Assembly: GCF_963678975.1 (NCBI RefSeq)
Contig: NC_089285.1
Coordinates: 7,178,694 to 7,242,693, forward strand
DNA: 64,000 nt
Direction: 5' to 3'
Origin: Dysidea avara
Taxonomy: Eukaryota; Porifera; Demospongiae; Dictyoceratida; Dysideidae
Positions 1-10,780 of the stretch are shown here, in pieces (positions within the stretch are counted from its first letter, which is position 1; every line of letters starts with the position of its first letter). The notes beneath the pieces are model-generated. The model saw only the letters and a list, made by a program, of their open reading frames with translations. It was not told the DNA's origin and did no database searches. The translations under genes and the position numbers were made by a program.

Positions 1-407
1 TCTAGCGCGTTGAGGACGCGTCTGAAACCTACGTCTTCTACGACAGATAAAGGGTGGCAATCAATAGCTACCATTTCGCCAACCCTCCTTGTAATCCTCT
101 GTGCCTTTGGGTCGTTGATGTCCCACAGCTTAGTGCGCATCTCTGTCGCTTCTAGTGAAAGTTGCTGTAACGAGCGTTTTCGCGTTTCTTTGGGAGCTGG
201 AGCAACTTTACTTGACTTCTTTTCCAAGTATTCTGTATGTAGCTCCACGTGCTTTGATGAAAGGTGATGAACCAGGTTAGTCGGGGTATATCCTTTGGTT
301 GAAGAACCGCCCCTCGGGACCTTTGTACCGCAGTCATTACAAACGGCGAACTTAGTGTCTTCATCCTCGGTGAAATACTCCCAGATAACAGATCTTTTTT
401 TCGCCAT
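1..407 (-). CDS. BED-type zinc finger N-terminus of a hAT transposase (partial)
   Basis: An uninterrupted - strand frame starts at ATG 405-407 (MAKKRSVIWEYF) and runs off the window edge. It carries the BED signature: an aromatic WEYF start, a CNDC cysteine pair near residues 21-24, and a histidine pair around HHLSSKH near residues 45-51. This is followed by a basic linker (KKSSKVAPAPKETRKR) and a segment (KLWDINDPKAQRI) typical of the start of ZBED/hAT transposases. BED fingers bind the transposon ends. No stop or frameshift is visible in 135 codons, so this copy may be fairly young. The DDE domain and C-terminal dimerisation domain would lie outside the window. Confidence 0.8.
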   Translation of the reverse strand, partial: MAKKRSVIWEYFTEDEDTKFAVCNDCGTKVPRGGSSTKGYTPTNLVHHLSSKHVELHTEYLEKKSSKVAPAPKETRKRSLQQLSLEATEMRTKLWDINDPKAQRITRRVGEMVAIDCHPLSVVEDVGFRRVLNAL

Positions 408-559
408 ATTGCGTGCGACTTGAAAACTAATTAAGATCACGTGTTCATATTGGTATCGGTTATTAATATTACATACGATCCGATACCGATACCGATAGAC
501 TAAAAACTCACCGATATACGGTATAACTGATAGCCGATCCGATTATCGGTGCAACACTA
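1..559 (-). mobile_element. hAT-like transposon, 5' end (cut by window edge)
   Basis: The right boundary reads, on the - strand, as TAGTGTTGCACCGATAATC, which has the style of a hAT terminus. The next 130 bases are filled with iterated GATACCGAT-like subterminal motifs (about 455-555). Just inside them a BED-finger gene begins on the - strand. The flank CTATATAT is a candidate 8-bp target duplication, but the partner copy lies outside the window and cannot be checked. The superfamily call rests on the BED finger plus the end sequence. Confidence 0.6.
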
Positions 560-584
560 CTATATATATAATGAATGGACAAAC

Positions 585-719
585 CTGGTCTCTCATAGTG
601 GCATTTAAAGGTGTTAGGACTAGCACTATTGATGGGTTTACTTCTTTTGTCCAGGTTAATTTGTCAAAAACCAGGGGAAGACAGGCATAGCACAGAGTTT
701 TGCCAAACCCAGTAATATT
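585..719 (-). CDS. RecQ-like helicase exon (Walker A)
   Basis: A single exon-sized open stretch on the - strand is bounded by a good acceptor (TATTTGCAG, 720-722) and donor (CAG|GTTTGT, about 582-587). It encodes NITGFGKTLCYACLPLVFD followed by PSIVLVLTPLNATMRDQ. TGFGKT is a Walker A / helicase motif I, and the later stretch is a motif Ia-like TPL..MRDQ, as in RecQ DEAD-box ATPases. No other helicase exon was found in the following 2 kb. It could be one exon of a gene with long introns or a stranded duplicate. RecQ-like fragments are common as multi-copy families in sponges and cnidarians. That is recalled knowledge, not tested here. Confidence 0.65.
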
Positions 720-729
720 CTGCAAATAA

Positions 730-1600
730 ATAATAAATATGTTATCTACATCCACACGATACATCATATCACAACTGACAATATAGTACACGATTAACAA
801 TATGTTCATCAATTCACACCATTGATTCTGTCATTCCACAAAACAAATATATCAACTGTGGTTAATTAAGTAATCATGTGTGTGACTTCAAGTACGTATA
901 TAGCATATATACTGGCCTCGAGATACTACGTAATGATATTACCTTACATCTGACAATATAGTACACAATTAACAATATACAATATGATAATAATATGAGT
1001 AAGATGAACAAAATGACATATTTCAGTTATTTTAAAAAGTATCTTTTTTGGTGCTTTTTGACTCCTTATTTACTATTGGACCTATACTTCTCTAAGGTGG
1101 TGAGCTGGTGAGTGTTCTATTAGGATTTTGACAAAAAAAAATTAGCAATCTCTTTTATGTGCAACAGCATTGCTGCTCTGGTATGAACTTATTATACAGT
1201 GGTTAAAGTATAGTAGTGAAAAATAAAATAAAGAAACAAGAGTCAAAGAAGCCAGCATATTAAGCACAGAGACCTTTATTTGGACTCAATGGATGTGGTA
1301 GAAACTAAATCCATTTATGGATAGCTAACATGATAATAGGAGGTGCTGGTTAGGCATGGCCTATGAAATAACATAACCCAGAAACCAGCCTCAATTTTCC
1401 CTGACAACAATGAGGCTGTATCGGTTAGGTAAAACTATGCCTGACAGTGAAGTGTCAATTTGGCAGTAGCATGTGATGGCTTCCCTTCGTATTAATGGGG
1501 AACTCCACTTCTCACTGAGCAAATGGGCAAGATGTTTATAAGTGATGGTATCTGCTAATACAATGTAACTAGCTGTGCATGCCACAACAAAAAGCTAAAC
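730..1600. other. No gene recognised
   Basis: AT-rich sequence with no supported gene. A roughly 30-base phrase (CTGACAATATAGTACAC.ATTAACAATAT) occurs twice, near 772 and 950. The motif GTGTTCTATTAG occurs near 1110 and recurs elsewhere in the window. Confidence 0.5.
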
Positions 1601-1605
1601 AAACT

Positions 1606-1873
1606 AGTATTTTTAATTTTTTTAAATTTAAAAATGAAGTAGGGATCTATGCAATAAAAAGTAGTGAAACGAAAGAGATGAATGATGGTGTAACAGCATA
1701 GCTCAGTGGGAAATTCCCTACTTCGACACATTATTATTAGTATTTTGTTCAATGCCAAAAGTAAGGACTTCCCATTGAGCTATGCTGTAATACCATCATT
1801 CATCTCTTGTTTCACTACTTTGTATTACATAGATCCCTATTTCATTTTTAAATTGACAATTTTTAAAAATACT
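1606..1873. repeat. Palindromic hairpin element (MITE-like)
   Basis: Two arms of about 120 bp (roughly 1606-1726 and 1755-1873) are inverted copies with about 85-90% identity by eye. Both carry AGGGATCTATG, GTAGTGAAAC, AGAGATGAATGATGGT and ACAGCATAGCTCA. About 28 bases separate the arms. The small spurious ORFs here are products of the palindrome. The structure fits a foldback MITE or a long hairpin RNA source. Confidence 0.75.
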
Positions 1874-1964
1874 CGTATAATGACATGCACAGTAGATTTA
1901 CTAGCAAAATATTGTGTACTTTGTGCAGAAAGTATGAAACTTTACACATAGAAACACAGGAAAA

Positions 1965-2225
1965 CAGCGTCAGGTAAACGCTACCGTTTGCGCGACCGTG
2001 ACTCGCCGTCAACTCCATTGAAACGGGCACATACACGGAAACCATGCATTCGATTCGTGTTGTGACCGTTTGCGCCGTCGTGGGACTAATTAACAACGGG
2101 CTGTAGCGTTTCACTGGCCGTTTGCTCATCATTCTACGTTCGCTCTGATCCGTAACTGCGTCCGCTACTCTCCGTCATAGCGCGACGGTCTGTGCTCTCG
2201 CCTGCTGTTGGCCCCGCCCCTTATA
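1965..2225. other. CpG-rich segment
   Basis: This stretch is much richer in CpG than its neighbours (for example CCGTTTGCGCGACCGTGACTC) and ends in GGCCCCGCCCC, a GC-box-like motif. It may be a promoter-type region or a transposon subterminal region. No start codon with a supported gene follows on either strand. Confidence 0.4.
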
Positions 2226-2350
2226 TCCCTATCCTGTATGGTGGACGAACGAAATCCTAGTTTTACAAAATTAATTAATTTTAATGCAGTGTGAAACGGA
2301 TTAATAGCTGGCTAGACAGTATATCATTTGTCAACTTGACTGTAGAATCT

Positions 2351-2640
2351 TGTCAGCCACCTGTTGAGGTCCTATCCGTCAGTACTTAAAAGTATCAACT
2401 TGACTAGGAACAGATAGAATACATTTATTGACTGGTTAACACAAATGTAAATAAAGCTCACCATTTGTCAGCCACCTGTTGAGGTCCCATCTGGAAGTAC
2501 TTCAAAGTGTCATCAACTTGACTAGGTATTAAAAGATAGAATACATTTATTGACTGGTTAATACAAATGTAAATAATGCTCACCATTTGTCAGCTGCCAT
2601 TTGAGGTGTCTTCACTCACTATTTCATAGAGTCAACTTGA
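2351..2640. repeat. Tandem repeat, about 118-bp unit, 2.4 copies
   Basis: Successive units begin TGTCAGCCACCTGTTGAGGT (near 2353 and 2468), with a third diverged start near 2588 (TGTCAGCTGCCATTTGAGGT). The copies share CAACTTGACTAGG, ATAGAATACATTTATTGACTG and AAATGTAAATAA. No coding frame is preserved across units. Confidence 0.75.
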
Positions 2641-3101
2641 AGAGGCATTAACAGAAAGATCACATTCTAGTACAGAACAACCTAAAAAATGCAACTTTAC
2701 ATTTGTAGCTGTAGCCAAGAAGCACACAAAATGAAGATTTTAAAAAATCTCAACAAAAGGAAAAGTGTGCAAACATTTTTTTAGAAATGATTCATTGCAG
2801 CTAGCTTGAAGTTTAATCCTAAAGATTTATGTCAGCAGTCATAAGTTAACAGTTCAGAAGGTGCTCCCATTCTTCCTCTTCTTCAGAACCAGACTGGAGA
2901 CTACCATACTCTTGACTCAAAGTTGGAATATCACAAGCACTGTAAAGAGTGATAACACAAAACACATTAAAACTAATGTGGCCTACTTGTCCTGGTTAGC
3001 AGAATGGGTACTTCTTTGGGAAGGAGTACCGCTTGCACTAGGGTACTGTTCGTTGGATCTTTAAGCAATGCTCATTTATATAAGTTTATTCAGGGTACAA
3101 T

Positions 3102-3350
3102 TACCTCATAGTTGTGGGTACACTTATAGGGGATGATGCATTTGCCACATTCCTTGAATTTGGCAAAGCTCTCCTGATAGGTTGCTGCTGACATGCAGAT
3201 CTAAACATACAAAATTTAATGCCCAATTCTCACCCGAGTAGTCCTGGAAGATGTTGGGGTTGTCTGGCAACCCCTCTTTATGGCCCATGATGGAGCACCA
3301 GGCACAGGTGGTAAGGAAGAGGGTGCTCCATTAATTCTTGGTTTAGCCAT
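3102..3350 (-). CDS. Possible two-exon unknown protein
   Basis: A - strand stretch from ATG 3348-3350 reads a Pro/Ala/Arg-rich segment ending TSSRTTR at a GT site (3233). A second stretch (3102-3202) encodes ICMSAATYQESFAKF then CGKCIIPYKCTHNYE and ends at a GTAATT donor. The phases join, and a Cys/His cluster suggests a zinc-binding fold. The implied intron is only about 33 bases, which is suspiciously short, so this may be a degraded gene or chance. The remaining 2700-3420 sequence shows nothing else. Confidence 0.3.
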
Positions 3351-3420
3351 GAACTTGCCACTAACAAAATCGACAGTTTTTAACCGGCTGTCCAGTAGTG
3401 CTTTCAGTGACCGTAGAGCT

Positions 3421-4095
3421 GTGTGTGTATTACACTGGTCATGTCGTTTGAGACTGTTTGTGTTTGTGATGTAATATCTCATTCTGGCGACCGTGTGTAT
3501 TACACTGGTCATGTCGTTTGAGACTGTTTGTGTTTGTGATGTAATATCTCATTCTGGTGACCGTGTGTATTATACTGGTCATGTCGTTTGAGACTGTTTG
3601 TGTTTGTGATGTAATATCTCATTCTGGCGACCGTGTGTATTACACTGGTCATGTCGTTTGAGACTGTTTGTGATGTAATATCTCATTCTGGCGACCGTGT
3701 GTATTATACTGGTCATGTCGTTTGAGACTGTTTGTGTTTGTGATGTAATATCTCATTCTGGCGACCGTGTGTATTATACTGGTCATGTCGTTTGAGACTG
3801 TTTGTGTTTGTGATGTAATATCTCATTCTGGCGACTGTGTGTATTACACTGGTCATGCCATTTGAGACTGTTTGTGGTTTGAGACTGTTTGTGTTTGTGA
3901 TGTAAGATCTCATTCTGGCAACCGTGTGTATTATACTGGTCATGTCGTTTGAGACTGTTTGTGTTTGTGATGTAATATCTCATTCTGGCGACCGTGTGTA
4001 TTATACTGGTCATGTCATTTGAGATTGTTTGTGTTTGTGATGTAAGATCTCATTCTGGTGACTGTGTGTATTATACTGGTCATGTCGTTTGAGAG
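3421..4095. repeat. 70-bp minisatellite, about 9.5 copies
   Basis: The unit is 70 bp and runs from GTGTGTATTACACTGGTCAT through GTCGTTTGAGACTGTTTGTG to CTCATTCTGGCGACC. Copies differ by single substitutions, one copy lacks an internal TGTTTG step near 3670, and another has an inserted GTTTGAGACTGTTTGTG duplication near 3865. The overlapping short ORFs in this region are translations of the repeat, not genes. Confidence 0.95.
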
Positions 4096-4519
4096 TAGAA
4101 ATTAGGACATGTGCATGTAGCAATAAAAAGTTTGCTACATCAAAATGTTTTACGTGAACCTTAACTGAGGGAAGAGGTCGCCAGGGTGACATTCTACACT
4201 TTTTATTACGGTGTAAAATTTAGTGAGTATAGACAGTGTAATTAAAGAGAACTTCTGGTCCCCTGCCGGGTTGCTGAATGAACTGTGCAATCAACTCTGA
4301 TAGCCAATAGTTTTATAATTTTTGCCTTGTAAACACTTTGTTCTTTTGTAAAGACACACAACTTCATACACCAACTATGTTTGCCCCCACTTAATCATTT
4401 TTTAGGAGTTAATAGGGTCATATACACATAATAATTGTGCACAGCATAAACTCTACACTACAGTATTATTTATATTGCATATATATTTACAACATAACAT
4501 GACCATGTGATTACATACT

Positions 4520-5300
4520 ATGTATGTCACATTGCAGAGAACCGTTGAGCAAAACAGTGCGAGGCGTAAGCAAAGAAGAATAACTAAAAGACTAGCTGCA
4601 AAACCTTCACAGACAGCTGATCATGTTATACCCAAGCTTCAGTTAGGTTCAGTCCCTGAGGATAGACATGCGAACAATGTACAGACTCAGCTACTGGCAA
4701 ATAAGAAGTTCAAGACCACAGACACAAAAGAGATTGATGGTATGATACTAAAAGGATTACAAGAAGATAAGTATAAACAGCGACTGAAAGCTGCTGAAAA
4801 AGATAGAGCGACTGAAAGCTGCTGAAAAAGATAGTTTTGATTTTGAAGCCTATAAAGAATGTTCTGATTTTGATTCAAGCAGTAAGGTCAAAGAAGAGGA
4901 AAGGGAACGCCATGATTATAGGGAAGTTGACAAGGCATATGCTGCATTAGTCAATGAATCTGCAAATAGTAGCAATTATGGTCCACCCCTGCTACTTCCT
5001 GCTGTAATACAGCCAATGGATAAAGTAAATGTTAAACTTAGCAGTGCTGACAGTGACGTCAAAGGTCTGGTACAGGTGCAGCAGTATATTAAAGAAGTAG
5101 TAGATGAAAGAGATGCTGCATTTCACACAGTGAGATTATTAAGAAATAAAGTGGAAGAGCTACATAGTGAGAAAAGAAAAGTTTACTATGAAATGAATAA
5201 CAAAATTGATACAGTTCACAAGTTTTGGAGAAACCGCCTTGTGGAAGGGGATACAAGGTTGGGATTGTGTGTTAAACTGGCAGTGCAAAAAAAAGTATAA
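4520..5300 (+). pseudogene. Accessory coiled-coil protein of the CACTA-like element
   Basis: The frame opens near 4520 with a basic segment (SARRKQRRITKRLAAK) and continues into a charged helical region. A 28-bp tandem duplication (4780-4807 and 4808-4835, GCGACTGAAAGCTGCTGAAA...) shifts the frame, and the original frame resumes through DKAYAALVNES and GPPLLLPAVIQP. It ends in a coiled coil (about 5080-5240, VDERDAAFHTVRLLRNKVEEL) and a conserved-looking tail FWRNRLVEGDTRLGL. The stop is at about 5298. Similar tails occur in sponge and cnidarian unknown proteins as far as I recall. The role is unknown. The position tail-to-tail with the transposase suggests a transposon accessory gene. The single small lesion implies recent inactivation. 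Confidence 0.6.
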
Positions 5301-5351
5301 ATTATTGTTGTACACCAGTTAAAACAAATAATGTTGTGTTAATAACAAAAT

Positions 5352-8300
5352 TTAAGTCTCTGAATGCAGTCCAAAATTGACAGTAATATTCCCACTAGCA
5401 CACCTATGCATTATCCTTTGAATGGACATGTAACAACAAGCGCTTTCAACTTCATTTAGTGTATTTGTCAATACAGCTGAAGCACCAAACCAATTGGCAT
5501 TTGGATGACGTTGCTTCCACTTAATGTAGCAAAATAGGTGCTGCTCAACGGTTTCACCGTTACTATCATTTAATGTTACTGAGTGGTTAACAAAATGTTG
5601 GATTAACCCAACATTGTATTGGGTATAGTCAATATTTGCTAAACTGGAACCAGTACTTGGCCAATAGGCAACTATCACTCCTTGGTGATCATCTTTCTAT
5701 CATACTGATGACAATTTCATCACCAATCACAGCCCTCTTGCACTCCTGATAAATAAATGGAAAAAACTTCACAGTTTTATTGGGGTATATTTGTTGGTAG
5801 ATTATTTTCAGTCTTTCCTGATTCTCTTGTGACAACACCCGTTTGTGAAATGGAGGTACTGCTCGTATAGCTGAATTTTGCAAATAAAAATTAGTGCTGC
5901 CAAAATCATTGATGCTTCTTAACAGTCTCAAGTTTTCAACCTTGGCAGTCTCTTTTAGAAAGCCTTTAGTTTTGGCAGACATTTTCTGGTAGATTGGTAA
6001 GAAATCTTCTCTCATCTCTGTTGGCAGGTCAAGGCGTGCAATGGTTTGCTCGTGCAATACCTTTTTTAGTATTTGACTTTCAACAGCTTTGTTGTTGGTG
6101 TGATAGGCTCCTAAAACCCCATTAAACCTTTCAAAAGGGAAACACCAAAATCCATGGACAGGACCATAATCTAGTAAGCAATCCTTTAAGTGAAGATGAA
6201 GGTGGCAATTTGCAGTGCAACGTTCTTGGCCGTACAATGTTTCAAATTTCTTACAAAATGCTACTAGGTAATGATCTGCTGAGAGCACATCACTTTCAGA
6301 AATGATACGTGAAAAAAGAAGTGTGCAAGCACGTACAAATAGTAGCCAGCATCTTAGATGTTCTTCAGGAATGATCCCTTTCAATGCGACAGCAGAGTAC
6401 ACAGTTGTCCAAATTCGCCACTGGTCAGCTGTGAAACCACTGAAACCACTTCCAATTTTTGTTGGTAATCTTCCTGTGCCATGTGGACACTTGATTGTGT
6501 CAACAATCTCCTCAATTATCTTTAACTTTGAGTCATTAAGTATTCCTTCGTTTATCCAGACAGACAGTACATGTTTGGATGTACTGAGCATCAAATTGTG
6601 CATGGGATCTATTACCACAAATTTGATGGGATCAAAATATGTTAGCTCTAAGAGATAGGAGTACCGAAATCCATGTGATGATTCCATCTTTTGTAATTGA
6701 CTCTTAATTTAAATTCTTTACAACTATCTCGGTGCTTGGATTCAGTGCGTGGCTCCCATGTTTCACGATTAAAGCCACCATAACTGGGCTTATCTGCAAA
6801 AGTGGCATCCTTGCTCAGAAATTCTTTGTAACATTTATTACAACCTAGTCTTGCATTGTGGCCAAGAAAACCACAAACTTTACGTGAAGCTGGTATATCT
6901 GCACAACACAGGCCCTAACATGCCTTTGTGTTACAGCGCACCACCTGGACATGGTAGCACAACACCTTTGTACAATTCCTGCAATTCTTCCACAAATGGT
7001 TTCAGATAAGTGTTAATATTTAACTTAGGCTCTTGTGGACCTGGTATAATAGATATCACTATCATATTTTCAAATTTATAACGAAGTTCACGTGGCAAAT
7101 TAAGTATAACACAGTAAATCACTCCAACAGAATATGTTTTATGTGTAAAAGGCTGGAAAAAATCCATGTTCATTAGTAGCAAAAAATTACTTTTTTAGTG
7201 AAAAATATGGATAAGACTTCTAGGTATCAACTTGACATTTTCACCAACTAACTGACTCCTTTTAAGGAGTATTTCTCCACATGCACTTCGGTACTGCTGA
7301 TACCTATGATTGGAAAACTCAACAAATTCACAGCACTTTGACCACTGTTGACCTGCTGCCCTAGTTTCTAAGCAGTCATCATATGAGTACAGCGAACTAC
7401 ACTTTGGGCATACTACATACTCTTTGTATTCCTCTGTAATACCAATCAAACTGAGAGCTGACTTGTAGGACAAAACTAAACCTTGCAGTACATCACTTGC
7501 TGTTCTTCCAATTGATGTAAATACCTTGCACAAGAAAGAAAATAAGGTATCCATAGCAGAATCAGAAATCCGATATATGAATTGCCACGATAGTAAGAAT
7601 ATTATGATTAGTCTAGCCCAAGGTGTCAAGGCTGTTGTGGATGCCCAAGGTGTCAAGGCTGTTGTGGATGGTGGTGAAAGTTCTACATCTTCAGCATAAA
7701 CATCGGTCCAAAGTTCTTCTGATTGCTAAAAATATACGACACATAAACTACCATGAAATTTAATTATGTGACAAAATATAATATACAGTTACACCCAATT
7801 GGGGATAATTGCATGCTACTGTGTGCTAAGAAGGTTGAGATTTCTTTAACATCGAACAAAATAGTAGCTGCTAGCCAACGTACAACAATAAACTACTTTA
7901 TATATATAGTCAAGCACAAAGCATACGGCTTGAATTGTACATATGACTCTTAGTCTGAGTCTAGCTGAAAGCATGCTGCATAATATTTGTAAAGTCTCTG
8001 GGTCACATGTGGCAATACACATGTACACTGTTAAATATTGCTTATAGAACATAATACTCGTATCATATTAGCAGGTATACAGTATGGAAAAGCAATAAAA
8101 GTAAACTTTACACTGTACATTGAATTTAAGAGGGGTATTTCCACCTTATGCAAAACAAGAAAGAACCAGATTCATGCTATGCTATGGTGAATGACCTAGA
8201 CTTCCCTGTGCTTACCATATCCTCAACAAGTTCATCTTCTGAAACCACTAAGTGTGTATCCGCACTATCCATGACATGATCATCTCCAGTCGATTCTATT

Positions 8301-10645
8301 GATTTCAATATGCAATAAAGTGATTAAGTTTATAATGATTTAGTTTCATTTGGATATTACACAATATCTGATGCTGTGCCGATGGTACTTCTTAAACCCA
8401 AATTCTAAATACTACCTCCCCACATGCATAAAAGTTAACAATTGATCCACATATTTCATAATTGTGAAGACCTGCTGAAAGGAAACCTGACTTGTTTGCA
8501 TAACCGTGCATAAATTGCACTTTTTAAATTAAGTAAACAGTGAAGCAAGACTTAAAACTGAAATATCTGATATACTTGAAGCATATGCCTCTTCATGAAG
8601 AGTATAGTTTCATTTCTGTATCATAACGCAAACATGAGTTTTGTGTTTATTTTATGTTGCAGTAAAACACAACTTTATTTATCTTTCTTTCTTGAAATAT
8701 ATGACTGATTAAACAGTACCTGCATTTTTTTCTAACGTACAAATTGCTCTTCTTTTCATCCATCACTACAAAAGTACAACCCAGATGAGGCTGAAACTTT
8801 AACAACCCATTGTTTTATCCCTCTAGAACACAAAAGGCATAAAATGAAGTATGAGCAATTACAAACAAGTTGCTTTTACCATCAGCAGGTCACAATTTAT
8901 AAATTGCAGAAGGTGTAGAACAAACCTAACCGCCAGCATAGGCATCTTCTCAGTGTATTCTTACACATACATACTTTCCAGATAGAAACCATTGAATTTA
9001 CTATTCTGAAATATTTTGGATGCCTGATGTGAAAAGTTAGATATATTATGTCACCCATCTATTTTTATTATAGCTTGCAATGATCACATGATTGTTGAAG
9101 TAATCAAATCACCACCTGACATTCAGCATTTTTATGTGGGGTACTGCTAAAGCTGGAACAGAATGGGGCATGCGCCAAGTTGAAATTTTGTTTTTGCATA
9201 TTGTACACCGTTTCGTACTGTCACATAGTAACTAGAATTGTGGTAAAGTTAGTTTTCTTCCACTTGTAGGCATAATAGAAATTGCTTGCTCAAAGTTTCT
9301 ATTTAATTCCCACTGCAAGAATGCATTTTGCAATCACCTATGCTGAAAAACAATAATTTAACCTGCTAACTATTATTTTGTAAGCATTGTAAACATATAC
9401 TTCACAGCCATTAACATATACTCTCATAAATCCTTGGCAGACTTCAGAATACCATCCTCGTGATCACTGTTGGATACAACTATAGCATGAAAATACTACA
9501 GTAGTTTACCTTTTAGAATGATAAGGAAGTAATTCTACATTAGGATTAAACAGAATTCGATGGATTGGTAAGAACACAATATGCCATGTGGCTGCTATTA
9601 AATAGAACTTTGAAGAGTGCGATTCTAACATGCATATAAGTAGAAGGAAACTAACTCTAGCACAATTCTAGTCACTGTGTGGCAGTTAGAAATGGTGCAA
9701 AATCTGTTCAAAATGATTTTTTGACTAGGAGCTTGCTCCAATTGATGCTGTTCCATTCCGTTCCAGCCTTTAGCACTATATTCGTATATCTACATTACTG
9801 TCATAGTGTTTTAGTGTGTTATAACATGAAAATGCTAAAAATAACAATGCAATGCCAATCTATACTTCTATACTGCAGCTTTTCCCTAAGATGTTTAAAA
9901 GATTACTTTTCAGCAAGGGGGGCCATTACCCCCCTTAGAATTGCCAATGATTATAATCATACTTCAAATACATAATTATTGTTTAGCAAGTGTAATATGG
10001 TACATCAGACTGTACTGAAAAATGATTTGGGATAACTATTTCACCAGACAGGGGCGCGCAGGTCCAGCCTAAGGGGTATATAGAATTAACAAATTAACCC
10101 CAGGTAGTGAGATTTTCACTCAGAATTTTAAAACGAGTGTACATCCATGTGAACAACACATACTTAGCCTGCATGTGTTGCCTGTCAATTGCAGAGGGAA
10201 ATAGTCAGGGATTGGTACAACATGTAAAAGAACCAAATATTCCCTGGTGGTGGAGCTTTTCCTCTTGCAAATGGTCTAATACTCTTGTAGCCCTATACTG
10301 AGGGTGGCCAAAGAGCTTATAGGCGCATTCAATTGTACATAATTATTGAGTTTTTAACTAATCTTACCTGGAAAGCCACAATCAAATATATCAGCCTCAT
10401 CTGGAAGGTTAACATCATTGTCCTCAGGATTCCAAGTCTCTTCAATCCTTTCCTCGCCTTGTTCATCATCTTCTAATTCGTTTATCCACTCTTCACTTAT
10501 CTGGCCACGCGTGCTACTCCAACATTGCAATTCAACATCGTAATACAATCGCCGATGACGATAATAAGTAGACTTAGGTAGCCTAATATCACAGTGAGGG
10601 CAGTATTTATAATAATCCTGCGAGTTGCTCCTACTCTTGTTCATT
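5352..10645 (-). pseudogene. TNP2-like (CACTA, Transposase_21/DUF4218 type) transposase
   Basis: Exon 1 (10368-10645) encodes an N-terminal zinc-finger-like YCPHCDIRLPKSTYYRHRR motif and ends at a GTAAG donor in phase 1. Exon 2 (about 8222-8303) fits that phase (ESTGDDHVMDSADTHL). Exon 3 (about 7195-7722) starts after TTTTTAG and holds a CPKCSSLYSYDDC cysteine box. Next come MNMDFFQPFTHKTYSVG (7182-6931), the catalytic-core-like DPIKFVVIDPMHNLML (about 6640), the C-terminal LKDCLLDYGPVHGFWCFPFE domain (about 6160), and a tail to 5352. Frameshifts occur near 6700 and 5685, and a conserved stretch is missing near 7195. The gene is therefore dead. It should cut and paste the CACTA element. Confidence 0.75.
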
Positions 10646-10647
10646 GT
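10643..10647. repeat. Target-site duplication ATTGT (left)
   Basis: ATTGT precedes the left LTR end (TGTGGCATAATG) and is repeated directly after the right LTR end at 15557-15561. A 5-bp duplication is standard for Ty3/Gypsy integration. The duplicated bases supply part of the ATG of the CACTA transposase on the - strand. Confidence 0.9.
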
Positions 10648-10780
10648 TGTGGCATAATGCACACACTGATTAGATAGAAACCTGCAACACACACTGTTTA
10701 CTGTGTATGCATAATTGGGTTGTAATTTACACATGTATTAACACACTATTTTATGGTTATCTTGTAATAGGTAAACACAG
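10648..10780 (+). repeat. 5' LTR, truncated
   Basis: The first 133 bases match the 3' LTR (TGTGGCATAATGCACAC to GGTAAACACAG) once the SINE in the 3' copy is removed. The match then breaks directly into gag coding sequence. The missing piece includes the rest of the LTR (about 150 bases), the primer binding site and the gag start. Confidence 0.9.

Noticed and set aside
3421-4095. CRISPR-like regular array
   Set aside because: Units are contiguous 70-bp tandem copies without unique spacers, in a eukaryotic context.
3216-4192. Several - strand ORFs with repeated ITNTNSLKRHDQ-like peptides
   Set aside because: They are frame-by-frame translations of the 70-bp minisatellite; 70 is not a multiple of three, so no stable protein repeat exists.
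7753-8052. Short ORFs on both strands between exons 2 and 3 of the CACTA transposase
   Set aside because: Located in an intron with good donor and acceptor on either side; no motifs.
9679-9975. 98-codon + strand ORF
   Set aside because: No motif; it lies in the long first intron of the CACTA-like transposase and lacks splice sites.
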